9,415 nt of DNA from UBA7236 sp964638865 (lineage in GTDB: Bacteria; Bacteroidota; Bacteroidia; Chitinophagales; BACL12), in the NCBI GenBank assembly GCA_964638865.1, contig CAZXBG010000148.1, positions 1-9,415 on the forward strand. Direction: 5' to 3'. The notes below the pieces were generated by a model. The model did not search any database. It saw nothing but the letters and a program-made list of their open reading frames with translations, and was not told the DNA's origin. Shown here in pieces: positions 7,126 to 9,415 of the stretch. Each line of letters begins with the position of its first letter. The first letter of the stretch is position 1. Both the position numbers and the translations under genes were made by a program.

Positions 7126-7323
7126 GAGAATGGTGAATGGTGAGTGGTGAGTGGTGAGGGGTGAGTGGTGAGTGGTGAATGGTGAGGGGTGAGNNNNNNN
7201 NNNNNNNNNNNNNNNNNNNNNNNNNNNNNNNNNNNNNNNNNNNNNNNNNNNNNNNNNNNNNNNNNNNNNNNNNNNNNNNNNNNNNNNNNNNNNTGGTGAG
7301 TGGTGAATGGTGAATGGAGAATG
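7126..7323 (+). repeat. Heptanucleotide tandem array (GTGARTG) interrupted by assembly gap
   Basis: Nine whole and one partial 7-nt unit run in perfect phase from 7126 to 7193. Four more follow the gap from 7296 to 7323. Internal units are GTGAATG, GTGAGTG or GTGAGGG. The first unit (7126-7132) and the last (7317-7323) are both the variant GAGAATG, so the array appears to have matching ends. There are no indels within the visible parts; variation is limited to a few positions. On the minus strand the array stays open in some frames because 21 nt encode seven residues, which makes it look like a Ser/Pro/Thr/His-rich protein. I do not regard it as coding. It begins about 20 nt upstream of the -7 element of the comA operon. 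Confidence 0.9.
7194..7293. other. Assembly gap of 100 N
   Basis: Exactly 100 N occupy the middle of the heptamer array. This round number is the usual placeholder for a scaffold gap of unknown size, so the true copy number of the array is not known. Confidence 0.97.
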
Positions 7324-7373
7324 TGTACTTGACTGAAATAGCTTATGCGAAGTAAAATCATTCAATGTTACAA

Positions 7374-7401
7374 ACTGCCCACTGCGACTGTGACTGCGAC
7401 T
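7374..7401. repeat. Short ACTGYG hexamer tract
   Basis: ACTGCCC is followed by ACTGCG, ACTGTG, ACTGCG and ACT. It lies 13 nt beyond the stop codon of the type IX secreted protein gene. It is a different motif from the adjacent heptamer array. The 338-nt gap between genes (7077-7414) holds this tract, the heptamer array and the comA promoter, and I see no gene in it. Confidence 0.6.
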
Positions 7402-7414
7402 ACTTCATCCCTCC

Positions 7415-9085
7415 TCACAACTTCACCAAACGTTTAATTCCCTGTTCAGATTCCGTAATAAAGTTGACCAGAAATATTCCATTTTCTATATTTTTAACTG
7501 AGATCTTAATCGCATTAATTCCTGAGGTAAGATCTGCATTTTGTTGTTGTAATACTTTTCCGTTCAGGTCGGTTATCCGGATTGAAATTTTTTGCGGTTT
7601 TTCAATTTGAATTTCTGCGGTAAAAATATCGGAAGTTGGATTTGGAAAAATATTTATTTTTTCAGAAAAATCTGCAGAAGGAACCGGATAAATTAATCGA
7701 ATTAATTTTTTACTTTCTTCATTTAATCCGCTTAGATCTAAATCTCCTCCATTCATAAAAATACATAAATGTGCACCTATCACACTTTTTGCATCGTTTG
7801 TAATACTTGCTCCTTCGCCAAAACCCAATGTGTTTCCTTTGTTTAAATTCATATAAATATCACCCGAATAATTGGAGTTTGGATCTTTTACCAGACTCAC
7901 TCTGTTATTAATAAACAGGGATGCACCTTTACCTAAAACAATTGTTCCGCCACTTCCTAAACCTAAAACTCCAACGCCATTATTTCCGTATTGTAACGAA
8001 CTGCTATCAGCAACCTTAATTGCTGCCCCGTTTTTAAACATTACACAAGAAGTGGGGCCATACATTTCCAATTTTCCGGAATTAAAAATATAATTTGTAT
8101 TTCCGGTGAAAACCATTTCAGCAATACTTAAACAAAATGTTCCTCCATTATTTATCAGGTTAACCTGATGGCGCAAAGTATCTCCCTCTGCAAATCCACC
8201 GCGCAACTGAACAAGCGGTTGCGTTAATAAGGAATAATACTCTTCAATTTCGATATTAATTGCGGTTACCTCAGATGGATTTGGATATGGAGTTACATCA
8301 ATATAATCAAAATGTTCGGTTGAGGGATAAAATGGATCGTCATATTTTAAAATGCCTAAAGTTGAAAATCCAAAAATATTTGAAGCTTTTATAACATAAG
8401 TAGTATCTTCATAAAATCCATCTGAATTTATAAGGTCTGTAATTAATGTGGCGTCATATACTTCTTCCAAATACGGATTGGTCCATTTTTTAAAGATGGT
8501 TTCCGTTGCATTTTCAAAGGTTAATTTGATGATATAATCTGTTAGAAATTGTGTTTCAAATTTTTCTGTAGGAAAACAAAATCCACCGTCAAAAGAACTC
8601 GCATTAATAAAATGCCAACGGATAGTAGTTGCAGTTAATGTGGAATCCGGTATTTCGATTCCAAGAATGATCGCAGAACAAACAAGATCTGCACAGGCGA
8701 TACTAAGATCGAGGTTCATTAAACTTGTAAAGAAACCATCGTAAATTAAATATGCAGCATCTTTTTGTAAATTTATTTTATTTAAATCAGTGAGGTCAGC
8801 CTTAATAAATAACGACCGGCTGGTGTCAAAAGCATTCATTAAAAATGAAATTCCTCCATAGGTTTCTTCTTCCTTTAAGGATAAACAAATGGAGGAATCA
8901 ACAATACCATTATAAGTATCATCAATGGTTTGATATGCTGTCCAGCCAATAGTTGTGGTAAATTCAATATCACTATCCCAAACACAGGTAGTATCAACTG
9001 CCAAGTAGCTGCTATTGTAAGGTATGTTTTGAGAAAATAAGGTGTGATTTAATAAAAATATTAAAAGAAATAAGGTTGTTTTCAT
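7415..9085 (-). CDS. Secreted protein with type IX secretion C-terminal sorting domain
   Basis: This 556-residue protein has a Sec signal peptide (MKTTLFLLIFLLNHTLFSQ, 1-19) and a type A Por sorting domain at about 478-556. Visible elements are NIFPNPTSDIF (478-488), then SIRITDLNGKVLQQQ (501-515), then INAIKISVKNIENGIFLVNF (523-542), and the basic end IKRLVKL. It should be exported to the periplasm, then across the outer membrane by the type IX system, where the tail is removed. The body has no enzyme motif that I recognise. Residues about 305-450 are Gly/Asn-rich with short strands (GNNGVGVLGLGSGGTIVLGKGASLFINN, roughly 367-394), which suggests a right-handed beta-helix-like fold. An internal PYPNP at 266-270 resembles the start of a sorting domain, but no full domain follows. 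Several Cys pairs occur in the N-terminal half. The gene is flanked by repeat tracts on both sides. The cargo function is unknown. Confidence 0.88.
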   Translation of the reverse strand: MKTTLFLLIFLLNHTLFSQNIPYNSSYLAVDTTCVWDSDIEFTTTIGWTAYQTIDDTYNGIVDSSICLSLKEEETYGGISFLMNAFDTSRSLFIKADLTDLNKINLQKDAAYLIYDGFFTSLMNLDLSIACADLVCSAIILGIEIPDSTLTATTIRWHFINASSFDGGFCFPTEKFETQFLTDYIIKLTFENATETIFKKWTNPYLEEVYDATLITDLINSDGFYEDTTYVIKASNIFGFSTLGILKYDDPFYPSTEHFDYIDVTPYPNPSEVTAINIEIEEYYSLLTQPLVQLRGGFAEGDTLRHQVNLINNGGTFCLSIAEMVFTGNTNYIFNSGKLEMYGPTSCVMFKNGAAIKVADSSSLQYGNNGVGVLGLGSGGTIVLGKGASLFINNRVSLVKDPNSNYSGDIYMNLNKGNTLGFGEGASITNDAKSVIGAHLCIFMNGGDLDLSGLNEESKKLIRLIYPVPSADFSEKINIFPNPTSDIFTAEIQIEKPQKISIRITDLNGKVLQQQNADLTSGINAIKISVKNIENGIFLVNFITESEQGIKRLVKL

Positions 9086-9226
9086 GTGATGGTAGTTAGA
9101 TACGTAAAATATAAATATTAGGAAATAATAATTTTATTTGATGAAATATAATTCTATTTCAATCTTCTACACCAACTTTACCGCATTAAAGTTTACAAAC
9201 AGAGGAAAATTTTCCAATATTAAAAC

Positions 9227-9250
9227 CATTCTCCATTCTCAACTCTCCAT
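9227..9250 (-). repeat. Short heptamer tract related to the 7.1-kb array, inverted
   Basis: On the plus strand two copies of CATTCTC are followed by AACTCTC and CAT. On the minus strand these read GAGAGTT, GAGAATG, GAGAATG, which is the same GAGAATG variant that caps both ends of the array at 7126-7323. The orientation is opposite, so the two tracts flank the type IX gene as an inverted pair. Confidence 0.65.
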
Positions 9251-9260
9251 TTTTTACCGC

Positions 9261-9309
9261 TTTCCTTTAGACCTCACAGGTTTCCATAACCTGTGAGGGC
9301 TAAAGGAAA
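9261..9309. repeat. Near-perfect inverted repeat with 22-nt arms
   Basis: The left arm (9261-9282) and right arm (9288-9309) are complementary over 22 nt except for one A/G mismatch (9271 against 9299), around the 5-nt loop TCCAT. The inner stem is CCTCACAGGTT / AACCTGTGAGG and the outer stem TTTCCTTTAG / CTAAAGGAAA. No T-run follows directly, so it is not a standard terminator. I recall the CCTCACAGGTTT core as a recurrent intergenic palindrome in Bacteroidota genomes. It may be a REP-like or miniature mobile element. It could also end transcripts entering from either side. Confidence 0.85.
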
Positions 9310-9314
9310 TTTAG

Positions 9315-9347
9315 TTGATAATTTGTTAATCGGGTTATTTGATAATT
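9315..9347. repeat. Direct repeat TTGATAATT, 24-nt spacing
   Basis: TTGATAATT occurs at 9315-9323 and again at 9339-9347, within A/T-rich sequence that also contains TTGTTAAT. It resembles a decayed low-complexity tandem repeat with two recognisable units. Confidence 0.4.
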
Positions 9348-9366
9348 GAATAGCGTCCGGCTGTTC

Positions 9367-9415
9367 ATTGGTACATTTATACATTGGTACAATGGTACAT
9401 TTATACATTGGTACA
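9367..9415. repeat. 25-nt tandem duplication with TTGGTACA core, reaching window end
   Basis: Unit one (9367-9391, 25 nt) is followed by unit two (9392-9415, 24 nt), which is identical except for one missing T near its start. Each unit contains GGTACATTTATACATTGG. The junction holds the odd palindrome CATTG-GTA-CAATG (9382-9394). The array runs to the edge of the window and may continue. In the 330-nt stretch from 9086 I see only this, the other repeats listed, and A/T-rich leader sequence of the type IX gene. Confidence 0.8.

Noticed and set aside
7126..7323. CRISPR array
   Set aside because: Units are only 7 nt with no spacers, and no cas genes are present.
7066..7365. Open reading frames across the heptamer array, giving Ser/Pro/Thr/His-rich heptapeptide repeats on the minus strand
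   Set aside because: The openness follows from a 7-nt repeat without stop codons. The frames run through 100 N and overlap the comA promoter.
7872..8093. Plus-strand ORF inside the type IX secreted protein gene
   Set aside because: It is a Pro/Leu-rich mirror of the Gly-rich beta region on the other strand.

Overview
This AT-rich window most likely comes from a member of the Bacteroidota, probably a draft or metagenome-assembled scaffold because it contains a run of exactly 100 N. Four things support the phylum. One secreted protein ends in a type IX secretion (Por) sorting tail. The DUF3467 and DUF6089-like proteins are types I associate mainly with this phylum. Start codons lack Shine-Dalgarno sequences and instead sit in A/T-rich leaders. 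Two exact matches to the Bacteroidota -7 promoter element TAnnTTTG lie just upstream of starts. I cannot place it below phylum with confidence. TAA, TAG and TGA all end recognisable genes here, so the standard bacterial code applies.

Layout, left to right. (1) Positions 33-1571, plus strand: a gene for an exported protein of unknown function, split by one in-frame TAA at 450-452. (2) 1582-3264, minus: a YcbB-type L,D-transpeptidase lipoprotein with the SHGC active site. It converges on gene 1 with a 10-nt gap and diverges from (3), a small DUF3467 protein at 3346-3657, plus. (4) A 302-nt spacer with a candidate hairpin and a candidate promoter precedes a DUF6089-like outer-membrane beta-barrel protein at 3960-4877, plus. 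(5) A tight minus-strand operon reads phosphosulfolactate synthase-like (comA type), then a DedA-family membrane protein, then shikimate dehydrogenase (aroE), at 7076 down to 4906. The gaps are 12 nt and a 4-nt ATGA overlap. (6) A 338-nt spacer holds a heptanucleotide tandem array, broken by the 100-N gap, and a short ACTGYG hexamer tract. (7) A 556-residue secreted protein with a type IX sorting domain lies at 7415-9085, minus. (8) The last 330 nt hold a mosaic of short repeat families: heptamers, a near-perfect 22-bp-arm hairpin, a TTGATAATT direct repeat and a 25-nt tandem duplication.

Functionally, much of the window concerns the envelope: peptidoglycan cross-linking (L,D-transpeptidase), a likely polyprenyl-phosphate transporter (DedA), an outer-membrane barrel and type IX export. 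AroE belongs to aromatic amino-acid synthesis. The ComA-like enzyme may make a C3 sulfonate from PEP and sulfite.

I see no convincing new defence or mobile system. The strongest unexplained signal is the set of intergenic repeats: the heptamer array abuts the comA-dedA-aroE promoter, and a related tract lies inverted on the far side of the type IX gene. The interrupted first gene is the other observation that deserves follow-up.
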